From: Spirosoma endbachense
GTDB lineage: Bacteria; Bacteroidota; Bacteroidia; Cytophagales; Spirosomataceae
Length of the DNA: 64,000 bases
Reading direction: 5' to 3'
Assembly: GCF_010233585.1 (NCBI RefSeq)
Contig: NZ_CP045997.1
Location: 3,125,779 to 3,189,778 of the forward strand
Every line of letters begins with the position of its first letter. Within the stretch, counting starts at the first letter, position 1. A program made the translations under genes and the position numbers. This document shows positions 8,168 to 16,293 of the stretch, piece by piece. Below the pieces are notes generated by a model. The model searched no databases. It was not told the origin of the DNA and saw only the letters and a program-made list of their open reading frames with translations.

Positions 8168-9733
8168 CTAATTCTTCACCTGTTCGCCCGCCCGATTTAT
8201 TTTCATAAGCTGGCCGTTGAAAAAAACAGACGCTACATTTCCCCGAAAAGGGGTTGTTGCCTCAAACTGGGGTTCAATTACCCATTCGTCGAATTCATTG
8301 ACGTAACCCCAGCGTTTCCCTTTTCGGGCCATCCGCCAGCCCTGCTCATCGGTGCGATTGTCTACTTTGTCGTAAGGTTTATCGCTGGGTTCCGAATACT
8401 GTGGTTTGGCGGCCTGCGACGAAGACCGTGTTTCGGATGGTTCGCTTCTGATTGGCTTGGACGTTGTCTGAACCGGCGTTTCCTGCTTTTCAGGCTTGGC
8501 TTTCGGTGCAGGCTCAGCCTTTGCAATGGTTTCTGTTGGTTTTTCTGACTCCGGCTTAGTCGTTCTGGCTGATTTTTTTCGCTTTTTTCCAGCCAAATGC
8601 ACAGGCGTTTTTCCAGACCGTTCGGAGGTCTTTTCCGTTCGTGGCTTTTCGACTGGTTCCGTTTTCTCTGAATTCGTATTTTTAATAAACCAATAGATCA
8701 GAGCCAGCAACGCCAGCGCGAACAGCACCCCATAAACTCCGCTCCGGTCGGGGCGTATAACTTCTACCCGAACGGTACTCAACGGATTATTATTGACATC
8801 GAACAGCGTATAATCTGTGGTTTTTGTCGGCTTTACCCAACCCCTGTTCTGAGGAGACAACCCGGCTCCGAGATCATCGATCGTAACCGCCAGCAGATTC
8901 TCCACCTCCCAGGCCAGCGTTACGGCTTCGCCTTTACGGACACGGGCGGGCTGGGCCGTAAATGAGCGTACAATAGGCTGAGGTTCGGGAATTCGCGATG
9001 GCTCCTGACGGTAAGGCTCGGGCGTTACAACGGGAGCAGGTTCCGGATTGACTTTAAAAAGAACGTTTTCCCAATCGGCCGACACTAGTCGTTCGCGCAG
9101 GGTATTGCCCTGGGGTTCGCGCGCGGCTTTGAAAAAATTGCTGACGAGATACGAAAATATCTCCTCCGTAACGATCGACTCATCACCATTGATCGCATAC
9201 AGCAAATCGCGCAATACCCAGGCAGGAATGGTCCGTTGTGATTTATAGTCGTCAAGTTTGGCGGCAACCTTCCGGCGCACCTCGTCCCGGCTCAGACTTG
9301 TTGGAACAACGGGAACAACAGAGGGCGGAGTAACGGGCGCTGGTGGCTGAACCGGTACGGCAACCGTTTCTGATTTTGGCGGATCTGGAATAGTTGCCAG
9401 AATAGCCGGGAGCCAGCGTTTTGTTACGAAGTTTTTGGATAATGTCAATCGCTCGGCTTCAGCAACTAGTTCGTCGAGATGAAGTGGCAGAAGCTGTTTT
9501 TTATCGGCACGGGCATAGGTCTCGGCCGTGGACTTCAGCGCATTGATCCGAGGGAACAGCCCGCCAAGCTGATAACTAACATCATTGACCAGCCGCATGA
9601 ATTCAGCGGAGGGAATACCATCCTGCTCGGCTTCGGTTAGCAGACCATTTCTGCGCCACTGCCATTCTTTCAAGTCACCCTCATGCAGGACAACTTCTTC
9701 CTTAATTCGTTCTTTTAGTTCGGTAAGCGTCAT
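8168..9733 (-). CDS. Membrane protein with Ig-like region and C-terminal WG repeat
   Basis: 521 residues, last gene of the six-gene operon. No signal peptide. Residues 1-120 are mostly helical and charged, and a second helical domain covers about 150-220. A beta-rich segment (SFTAQPARVRKGEAVTLAW onward) spans roughly 260-330. One transmembrane helix lies near 338-357 (YGVLFALALLALIYWF). A long Lys/Pro/Glu-rich linker follows, and the C-terminus carries a WG-type repeat (KRWGYVNEFDEWVIEPQF). With the helix in the middle, the N-terminal part is probably cytoplasmic and the WG part periplasmic, though topology is inferred. A CAAAGGTA box just upstream may give it its own promoter. Function unknown. 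Confidence 0.8.
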   Translation of the reverse strand: MTLTELKERIKEEVVLHEGDLKEWQWRRNGLLTEAEQDGIPSAEFMRLVNDVSYQLGGLFPRINALKSTAETYARADKKQLLPLHLDELVAEAERLTLSKNFVTKRWLPAILATIPDPPKSETVAVPVQPPAPVTPPSVVPVVPTSLSRDEVRRKVAAKLDDYKSQRTIPAWVLRDLLYAINGDESIVTEEIFSYLVSNFFKAAREPQGNTLRERLVSADWENVLFKVNPEPAPVVTPEPYRQEPSRIPEPQPIVRSFTAQPARVRKGEAVTLAWEVENLLAVTIDDLGAGLSPQNRGWVKPTKTTDYTLFDVNNNPLSTVRVEVIRPDRSGVYGVLFALALLALIYWFIKNTNSEKTEPVEKPRTEKTSERSGKTPVHLAGKKRKKSARTTKPESEKPTETIAKAEPAPKAKPEKQETPVQTTSKPIRSEPSETRSSSQAAKPQYSEPSDKPYDKVDNRTDEQGWRMARKGKRWGYVNEFDEWVIEPQFEATTPFRGNVASVFFNGQLMKINRAGEQVKN

Positions 9734-9754
9734 CTTGACTGCCTAAATACGTAG

Positions 9755-9762
9755 CAAAGGTA
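9755..9762 (-). promoter_or_regulatory. TAnnTTTG -7 box before the WG-repeat gene
   Basis: On the minus strand this reads TACCTTTG, a full match to the Bacteroidota -7 box, 21 bases upstream of the ATG at 9733. A TTG lies 22 bases further upstream (9785-9787), slightly beyond the usual spacing of about 19-20. It may allow expression separate from the genes upstream in the operon. Confidence 0.45.
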
Positions 9763-9836
9763 ATTGGGTAAGTCAGGTAAATGGCAACGAGCGAAACCCA
9801 ATTCCCCAGTTACCTTACTTACCAAACACTAACACA

Positions 9837-10655
9837 TTAGACATAGAAACTAATTTCCGCTTTTTCAACAATATGCCATTTTTCGCCCTGTAATTGCAGT
9901 TTTCCGTCGGAAATCACGTGAATCCGACTATTTATCTCGGGCCGTGACTGGTAATTGCAGGCATCGCTCAGGTACGAATACGGATCGCTCAGAGCCAATC
10001 GCTGCGCTTCAGGATCGTCGGTTACGCGGAAGGTGGCCTGAGTTGGCCCGGTTGGCGTAATCACAAATACCATTGGGCGATTGGGCGTTTCGACCAGGCT
10101 GCTTACGCTAAACCCACCAGGTACATCGGCAGTGCGGGCATACAGTTTAACCGGGGGGGTATTGACCGGTGCTGGCCGCTGCGACTGTGCTGATACGACT
10201 GGCGACTTTTGCGCAGGTTCACTGGGCCGAACCGGTTGTTGCACAGGAGCTTGCCGTGGTTCAACAGCTGGTGTTGGCGGAACAGCCGTGGCCACTTGCC
10301 GGTTATCGCTGCGAACAAGTTGCCGTAGTTGTATCACCTGTTCGTCCAGAGCTTTCAGTTTAACAATCAGCGCTTTGTTATCGCGCTCCAGCGACATCAC
10401 CCGCCCGCTTAACTCCCGAACGCCATCGGAGTTACCGGTAGCGGATCGTCTTTCCGAGTTGATCTTATCCCAGGCCAGCCGATTCTGCCACCAGAGCAGA
10501 ACAAGACCAATGAGGGCAAGCAGGGCAAGAATCAGCCCCAGGTACGTATAAAAAGATGGTTTTGACGCCGTTTCACCATCCTGCGCCTGCGCTACCAGAC
10601 TGACCGTCAAGCCAATTGCCAACAGCCAGCCTTTTCTGAATCGTTGCATCATCAT
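9837..10655 (-). CDS. Signal-peptide/membrane coiled-coil protein
   Basis: 272 residues from the ATG at 10655. The open frame runs further upstream, but only into the preceding gene; the ATG at 10655 gives a proper signal peptide (to AQAQ) and lies 4 bases after the upstream stop. A transmembrane helix follows near 33-53 (YLGLILALLALIGLVLLWW), then a coiled coil about 75-115 (LSGRVMSLERDNKALIVKL and beyond), a Pro/Gln-rich linker, and a C-terminal beta domain of about 100 residues ending in EKAEISFYV. I do not know a named family for that last domain. Its close coupling with the ATPase gene suggests that they work together at the inner membrane. Confidence 0.8.
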   Translation of the reverse strand: MMMQRFRKGWLLAIGLTVSLVAQAQDGETASKPSFYTYLGLILALLALIGLVLLWWQNRLAWDKINSERRSATGNSDGVRELSGRVMSLERDNKALIVKLKALDEQVIQLRQLVRSDNRQVATAVPPTPAVEPRQAPVQQPVRPSEPAQKSPVVSAQSQRPAPVNTPPVKLYARTADVPGGFSVSSLVETPNRPMVFVITPTGPTQATFRVTDDPEAQRLALSDPYSYLSDACNYQSRPEINSRIHVISDGKLQLQGEKWHIVEKAEISFYV

Positions 10656-10659
10656 TCCG

Positions 10660-13600
10660 TTACGACTGGTTTTTGGCAATGTATTTCGACAGTTCGTAGA
10701 GCGCGTTTTTAAGTGGCAGGAAAAAGAACGTTTCTGCCAGTCGCGCATCAGCATCACGCTCAAGAGGTAGTTTAGCCAGCATGTAACTATCATGCAGCAC
10801 ACTGCTCCGGGTTACGTCTGATCCAACCAGGAAGTCGTAATAATCCTGTGTCCGGCGAATACCAAAATCACCCAGAAACGCTGATACGGAGTTATTTTTC
10901 AGTGTTTTCTCCAGAAAATCACGCACGTTGCGTAACACCGAATCATGGAAATCATTCTCATGCCCAACGGTATCAACGGTCGTTTCGTTATAGGTAAACG
11001 TTACCGGATGCGTCGGTTCATTTCCCCAATAAGCCGTAGTCTGATTACCCCGGTATTGATCCCGATCCGTAGCCGTCTGATAAAGCACAGCTCCATTAGC
11101 CGTCGTTTCCTTCGGATTATCGGTCAACAGAATCTGGAAATTGGTCGGTACGGGTTTCGTGGTGTAAGCCGCAAACAACCGCTTCGTGTAATCGACCAGA
11201 TCGGCCCGTGTTCCAAGCAGGTTCAGGTATTGGCTACCCCGGCCCGTAAACGTCAGGAAACGCGGCAGTTCAAGCGCAGTACCACCTTCCTGTTTTTCCT
11301 GCGATTCAATCAGTTGAACCAGGTGATAAATAATGGCCGCATAGTGCAGATACAGCACAATCAACAAAGCAGGCTGCTGATTCTGAATGGCCTTCGTAAA
11401 CTGGAAGTGATCATCGTATTTAAACAATAAACTGACCACATCTTCGGGCGACATCCGACGTTTGGGGTCAAGGAAGGCATCCAGCGTTTGATCGGCTCCC
11501 GTTTTCTGGCTCGATGGGTTATTGCTGCGGTATGTCAGGAAGTTCGACACAAATCCGTTGTCCATCCGGCCCGAAGGTGCCCCGGTTTCGTCAAGACCAC
11601 CGCCCCAGATGTCGTTGGCTGCAAACCGGAACGACGTATTGAAGTAGTGACGTTGACCCTGCGCAAAAAACATCAGGTCCGACGTACCCCCTCCGATATC
11701 GACGTTCACGGCATTGGCTGTCGGCAGAACACCCTGACGCTGAAGATAAAAATACGGTGCCAGTGATTCCAGAATCGGTTCATCCTGGAAATAAGCCGTA
11801 GTACCGAACACCTCCTGCATGGCTTTATTCCACTCGGCAGTCAGGCGATTTCGGGTGCGCCGGGTCATGCTCGACGGTGCCAGCCAGACAATCTTTGTCA
11901 GCGCAACGTCGCCTTTGTTCTGAACCACTTTATGGCGGATCAGAAGCAATAGCGTTTCAAAAAACGCTCGAACACGAAGATCATTCAGCGTGTCGTTCGG
12001 TTTGTTTTCGAACAGCCATTTCAGGGTCGATACATAGCGGTTATTGTCGCCAACGGTAACCTGCTCAAGGTCAATATTAAAACCAAGATTCAGTTTCGTA
12101 AACAGGTAATCGCCACCCTGGGTCAATCCCTCACGCTCGTAGATGGTTGTTCGTAGCGGGAAGGCAAACGGCGTTCCAAGCCGTGGATTTCGGCCAATGA
12201 GTGGAGGAACAAACTCCCTCCGAACCAACGGCTCCAACTGTTCGAACGCACCGAAGCTGCTTTTGACACTATACCGATCATAGTCGCGACTAATACCCGG
12301 CCCCGAATAGGGTTTGTTAAGCAGCACCATCTGAAGATCTTCTTCTGTAACGGTCAATGGCTCTGGATCGGGCTTGGCTCCACCCTGATCTTTAACTAGG
12401 TAGGCCACGTGTGTATTCGACGTTCCGAAATCGATAGCAAATGTAAACTCTTCGTAACCGCGATTGGAAACCGTTGTAAATTCCGGCATCACAATCCCCC
12501 GGTATGGGATGTCATTATGCGCCAATTGAATCTCGACCAGATCGAAGGCTTCGTTGACTTTGTAGTAGTACGAAGCTGGCCGTTCGCCCACTTTAGGGCT
12601 TCGGGGCTGTGGTTTTCCACTCGTGAGCGCGTGTCGATTGACGACATCCGAAAAGCGGTAAAAACTGGCCTGGGTCGCCTGCGATGTTGTGCCATCGGCC
12701 AGCAGAACCGTGTATTTGTTCAGCGCCTGCTGGTCGGGAATCGTGAGTCGGTAAAATGGGAAGAACCCCATACCGACCGGCAAATCAAGCACTTTTTCGG
12801 GCTCGTTCAGTTCATAGGTTTTCCGGAACTCCACAAAGCGCACGCCCTGCCCCCGAACAGGGACTTTGAGCGTAGCCGTTACCCGCAGATCGCTGATGTC
12901 CAGAACCAGGTAATTCCGGAGATCAGCGAGCGTGAAAAAATTAAAGTATTCTTTTCGGATCGGCAGCAGAAAATCGCAATCGGCGCGGTTGACCGTTCCC
13001 GTAAAAAACCGTTCGTTATTGATCTTGAACGGCATCCGAATCAGGAAATCCTCCAGGAAATCGTCGGTCGAGACAAACGGGTACTGCACATTGTCAACAC
13101 CCGGTAGCCGACGGTCGGCCAGTAGCCCACCCGCTCCCAGATCGTTCAGCAATGATGACGGAATGACCGTCCGCGAATCCCAATCGGTGTTTTTCACGTA
13201 GCGACCACGCACATCCATGCGCGAAGCCAGCGCCAGAGGTGGCCGCACATTGGTTTTTACGCCGTTTTTGTTGGTTTCTTCTTTGTAATACCCAACGGTT
13301 GGCAACATCACAAAATCACTATTACCCTCCACTTCACGCAGCACATCATCGGCGCGTACGCTGTATAACGGTAATCCCGTTACAACCTGAAGCGTGCTGA
13401 ACCCTTCGATATTCGTACTGATCGGATTGAAATCGTTCAGCGTTTTGCCACCGTCAACCGGCAATGGGTACGGGTTATCGCGGAAGAGTTTGTCCAGAAA
13501 CTTGGTCAGACCGCTGTTTTCAGGCAACAGGCTTTTGTATTGCTCAAATAACCGGCTTAAATACGTCACGAACGTCCGGTCGCGGCTTTCGAGCGGTACA

Positions 13601-14220
13601 TATTCCTGCTGGAACAATACCCGGCCAGTACTGCTCTTGGGTGGGTCCAGAAACTTGTTCTGACGTTCCTGTTCCCAGTTGGGCGACGTAAATACCAGCG
13701 TTAGAGGTGATGTACCACCCAGCAAAGCCCCTTTGTAATAAATCAGGGTGAACGTTTGCAGATTGGCCAGATCGTGGCGCATATCCAGCTCAAGCGCTTT
13801 AGCCAGCACCCGATGCGGATGCCGACGATTCGGCGCATTAGGCAAGGGAGCTTTCTGGTTCAGGGCGCTCAAACGATCGGCCCGGCTCCAGACACGGTAG
13901 GTCAGATCGGGGCTGCCACCTGCCTGAAACAACAGTTCGAGCAGATCGAGGCAGTGCGACACCAGTACGTGATACATGGTCGGCTGAGCCGGTCGGAGGT
14001 CGTTCATGACCAGCCGGAAAGCCGCGTCGAATAAATAAAGCCGGGCAAACGGCGACGGAATCGACGTACCTGCTTTGGCCGCCAGACCAGCCTGATTCAG
14101 CAGTGTGTCGGGAATGTGTTCAATGCGATTACCAACCAGCCCGACGGTTCCGCCCGTCCAGCCGAGGTGATTCTGTTCGACCACGTTCGGGTCGTTGTCA
14201 ATGCGAAGGATATGGGGCAT
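10660..14220 (-). CDS. Large actin/Hsp70-fold (ASKHA) ATPase
   Basis: 1186 residues. The C-terminal half has the three motifs of the actin/Hsp70 ATPase fold: phosphate-1 FAIDFGTSNTHVAY with D597, phosphate-2 NVDIGGGTSDLMFF with D841, and an adenosine-type glycine motif TFTGRGS near 991. The spacing of about 245 residues between the two phosphate loops is longer than in actin and leaves room for inserted subdomains. Residues 1-590 show no fold I recognise; they are rich in polar and aromatic residues and lack membrane segments. In size and layout it recalls the SrfB virulence-factor proteins, but I see no specific match. It sits between the tubulin-like gene (107 bases upstream) and the membrane coiled-coil gene (4 bases downstream), in the middle of the operon. 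The ATPase assignment is firm; the role is unknown. Confidence 0.88.
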   Translation of the reverse strand: MPHILRIDNDPNVVEQNHLGWTGGTVGLVGNRIEHIPDTLLNQAGLAAKAGTSIPSPFARLYLFDAAFRLVMNDLRPAQPTMYHVLVSHCLDLLELLFQAGGSPDLTYRVWSRADRLSALNQKAPLPNAPNRRHPHRVLAKALELDMRHDLANLQTFTLIYYKGALLGGTSPLTLVFTSPNWEQERQNKFLDPPKSSTGRVLFQQEYVPLESRDRTFVTYLSRLFEQYKSLLPENSGLTKFLDKLFRDNPYPLPVDGGKTLNDFNPISTNIEGFSTLQVVTGLPLYSVRADDVLREVEGNSDFVMLPTVGYYKEETNKNGVKTNVRPPLALASRMDVRGRYVKNTDWDSRTVIPSSLLNDLGAGGLLADRRLPGVDNVQYPFVSTDDFLEDFLIRMPFKINNERFFTGTVNRADCDFLLPIRKEYFNFFTLADLRNYLVLDISDLRVTATLKVPVRGQGVRFVEFRKTYELNEPEKVLDLPVGMGFFPFYRLTIPDQQALNKYTVLLADGTTSQATQASFYRFSDVVNRHALTSGKPQPRSPKVGERPASYYYKVNEAFDLVEIQLAHNDIPYRGIVMPEFTTVSNRGYEEFTFAIDFGTSNTHVAYLVKDQGGAKPDPEPLTVTEEDLQMVLLNKPYSGPGISRDYDRYSVKSSFGAFEQLEPLVRREFVPPLIGRNPRLGTPFAFPLRTTIYEREGLTQGGDYLFTKLNLGFNIDLEQVTVGDNNRYVSTLKWLFENKPNDTLNDLRVRAFFETLLLLIRHKVVQNKGDVALTKIVWLAPSSMTRRTRNRLTAEWNKAMQEVFGTTAYFQDEPILESLAPYFYLQRQGVLPTANAVNVDIGGGTSDLMFFAQGQRHYFNTSFRFAANDIWGGGLDETGAPSGRMDNGFVSNFLTYRSNNPSSQKTGADQTLDAFLDPKRRMSPEDVVSLLFKYDDHFQFTKAIQNQQPALLIVLYLHYAAIIYHLVQLIESQEKQEGGTALELPRFLTFTGRGSQYLNLLGTRADLVDYTKRLFAAYTTKPVPTNFQILLTDNPKETTANGAVLYQTATDRDQYRGNQTTAYWGNEPTHPVTFTYNETTVDTVGHENDFHDSVLRNVRDFLEKTLKNNSVSAFLGDFGIRRTQDYYDFLVGSDVTRSSVLHDSYMLAKLPLERDADARLAETFFFLPLKNALYELSKYIAKNQS

Positions 14221-14327
14221 ACTGAAATTTTCCGTTTTCAGTTTTCAGGGTATATGTTTCGGTAGCAACGTGCGAGCGTATAATCGCAGCAGGTAATCCA
14301 CCCAAAACGATACCCTGCAAACTCATT

Positions 14328-15824
14328 TTAAACAAGTTGCCGGTTGAGGTCGCCAAGTTTTTGCATACACTTGTCCGCCACGACCATCAGCATTTGCATC
14401 AGGCGCGTTTCGGGCTGTGGGTATTGCGCGAGTAGTTTCGGTTCGGCGTCGCCCGCTTCATTGAGCAGGAAGCTTTCGCTGATACCTTTATCGCCAAAGC
14501 CCATGAACGTTTTGGGTTCAATCTGTTTGGCACGAACCAGCCCATTGAAATCCGTCTGGAAGTTGAACGGGTCAAATTTCCGGTCATTATCGCCCATTTC
14601 AGCGAGCCATTTCCGGAAAGCTTCACCCATAAATTTCGTCAGCGCCACAAAATAGGTACTGCTACCCAGTTGCTGTTGCAGCCCCAGACTCTTGGCAAAT
14701 GACTCCCGCAGGTTTGCCGGTATGTATTCCGTGTAGAACTTACTGGCATATGCAAACCGAATCAACGGTTGCATCACATTGCGAAAAGTCGAATCGGCAA
14801 AATGAACGAAGTCTAACTGTCGGTCATCGCGCCGGAGACCATATTCGTAATAGGTTTTCGCCCCGGCAAACTCACCCGCTCCCCGATTGGCAAAATCCAG
14901 TACGGTTTCGGCGGCCAGCAATTCGACGATATGCGCATTGTTGGCCTGTTTGGAGCCTCCCTCTACGTTCGCATAAAGTTTAGCGCCGGGTTTATCGCCA
15001 ATGTAATACAGCGAATCCAGATGAATCTGGTTCTGATAGTAGGACAGTGCCGCTTTAGTCTTGGAATTAAAGCGATTCTGGTCGATGGCACTTTGCCCGT
15101 TTTCTTCCAGCGCAAAATAGGGCATCACCGTAACGGCTCCCTTGCGGGCGTTGCGAATCGGCATTTTCTGGCTCGGTTCCTGCAACAGCTTCACCAACTG
15201 CGGGAAACCCGATGATCCGGTTCCGCCAAAGATGGAACTGATGATAAAAATCCGGTCCGTTTCGTTGTTAAACGCTCCGACGAAGTATTTGTAAAGTGCC
15301 GAATCTTCCAGCGCGTTGAAAACTACGCTGCCAATATTCGGATTACCCTTAAAACCAACCGACAGGTCGAGTTTAAGCTCGGCACTGGTCGGTTTTGCCG
15401 AATTATCGTAGAGCACTTTGAGCAGTTCACGGTCGATGTCGTCCATGGTACTGACATTCAGGAACTCTTCGAACGTACCCTGGTGCTCGGTCAGCTGGGG
15501 CAAAAATGAATCGCCGATCCGCTCCTGAGTAGTTTCGCTCTGGAGTGTTCCCAGCGACTGGATCGGGGTAGCAAAGAATGGCCGGGGTGCATCACTCTGA
15601 CCAGCCGGTGGCGCTCCGTTTGGATAAGCCGCATTGCGAATCGTTCGGTACAGTTCGACGCCGTTCAGGGCACGAGCCGTATCGCCGTTCTGCATATCCA
15701 TATCCAGCAGAATCGGAATAATGGTCAGGTTGTCGGGCACTTTAGCCCCGGCTGCCAGCAGCATCGTTAGCGAGCGCAACACACGTGCACCCGTACCACC
15801 GATGGCAAAAACGAAAAGTTTCAT
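14328..15824 (-). CDS. Tubulin/FtsZ-like GTPase-fold protein
   Basis: 498 residues, no signal peptide. The N-terminus FAIGGTGARVLRSL has a glycine loop at 9-12 placed as in tubulin/FtsZ proteins. The segment IISSIFGGTGSSGFPQLV, with GGTGSSG at 200-206, is a variant of the tubulin signature GGGTG[ST]G. The region around 245-265 (NRFNSKTKAALSYYQNQ) may correspond to the part of FtsZ that contacts the guanine ring. These fit the bacterial tubulin-like family (Tubulin_2-type), which is distant from true FtsZ. Published comparative genomics has described non-FtsZ tubulin families in operons with VWA proteins and linked them to membrane remodelling; this gene has such a neighbour. Nucleotide binding is likely; polymer formation is only inference. 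Confidence 0.8.
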   Translation of the reverse strand: MKLFVFAIGGTGARVLRSLTMLLAAGAKVPDNLTIIPILLDMDMQNGDTARALNGVELYRTIRNAAYPNGAPPAGQSDAPRPFFATPIQSLGTLQSETTQERIGDSFLPQLTEHQGTFEEFLNVSTMDDIDRELLKVLYDNSAKPTSAELKLDLSVGFKGNPNIGSVVFNALEDSALYKYFVGAFNNETDRIFIISSIFGGTGSSGFPQLVKLLQEPSQKMPIRNARKGAVTVMPYFALEENGQSAIDQNRFNSKTKAALSYYQNQIHLDSLYYIGDKPGAKLYANVEGGSKQANNAHIVELLAAETVLDFANRGAGEFAGAKTYYEYGLRRDDRQLDFVHFADSTFRNVMQPLIRFAYASKFYTEYIPANLRESFAKSLGLQQQLGSSTYFVALTKFMGEAFRKWLAEMGDNDRKFDPFNFQTDFNGLVRAKQIEPKTFMGFGDKGISESFLLNEAGDAEPKLLAQYPQPETRLMQMLMVVADKCMQKLGDLNRQLV

Positions 15825-15909
15825 ACTTAAACGATTTCAGTCTTTAGTTTCCTGCGTGGAGCAATACGGCTTCGACCCAGTAAACGGAAGACTTTTTTTA
15901 AACTGAAAT

Positions 15910-16284
15910 TTAAAAAGGTGTGTACCGGGCGAACTTCGATCCACGCCGAAACAGGAGCGAAAAACCAAAAAACAATAGTCCGGCCAGAATTAAGTTAACG
16001 CCCCCAAAACCAAGCATGTAGCTATCGGCTTCGGGCTCGCCGGTTGCGTCTTTGGCGTAGCTGACAGCCAGCGAAAACGCGATAATCAGGGCGACAACCA
16101 GCGTAATCACCCAGTGACTGGTTCGGTGAAAAATCGCTTTCCAGCGACCCAGCAACAGGTAAAAAATAGCCGCCAGGCCCAGCATCAGCACCAGCGTTAG
16201 CAGGCCGACGGGTGTAAAAACAGTGTTGCGGTACGTAGGATCAGGGTTTTTGCCAATCAGCAATTCATACAAAGCAGTGAACAT
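15910..16284 (-). CDS. Small three-helix inner membrane protein
   Basis: 124 residues with three hydrophobic segments: about 25-46 (VGLLTLVLMLGLAAIFYLLL), 58-76 (WVITLVVALIIAFSLAVSY) and 92-111 (GVNLILAGLLFFGFSLLF). The C-terminus is basic (FRRGSKFARY), which favours a cytoplasmic tail. There is no enzyme motif. It lies 9 bases downstream of the VWA-like lipoprotein and 85 bases upstream of the tubulin-like gene, which suggests a membrane anchor in the same system. Family not recognised. Confidence 0.75.
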   Translation of the reverse strand: MFTALYELLIGKNPDPTYRNTVFTPVGLLTLVLMLGLAAIFYLLLGRWKAIFHRTSHWVITLVVALIIAFSLAVSYAKDATGEPEADSYMLGFGGVNLILAGLLFFGFSLLFRRGSKFARYTPF

Positions 16285-16293
16285 GGGTGCCGT

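Noticed and set aside
12409..13107. 232-residue ORF antisense to the ASKHA ATPase gene
   Set aside because: It is a shadow of a strongly supported gene with ATPase motifs; no domain is visible in the antisense frame.
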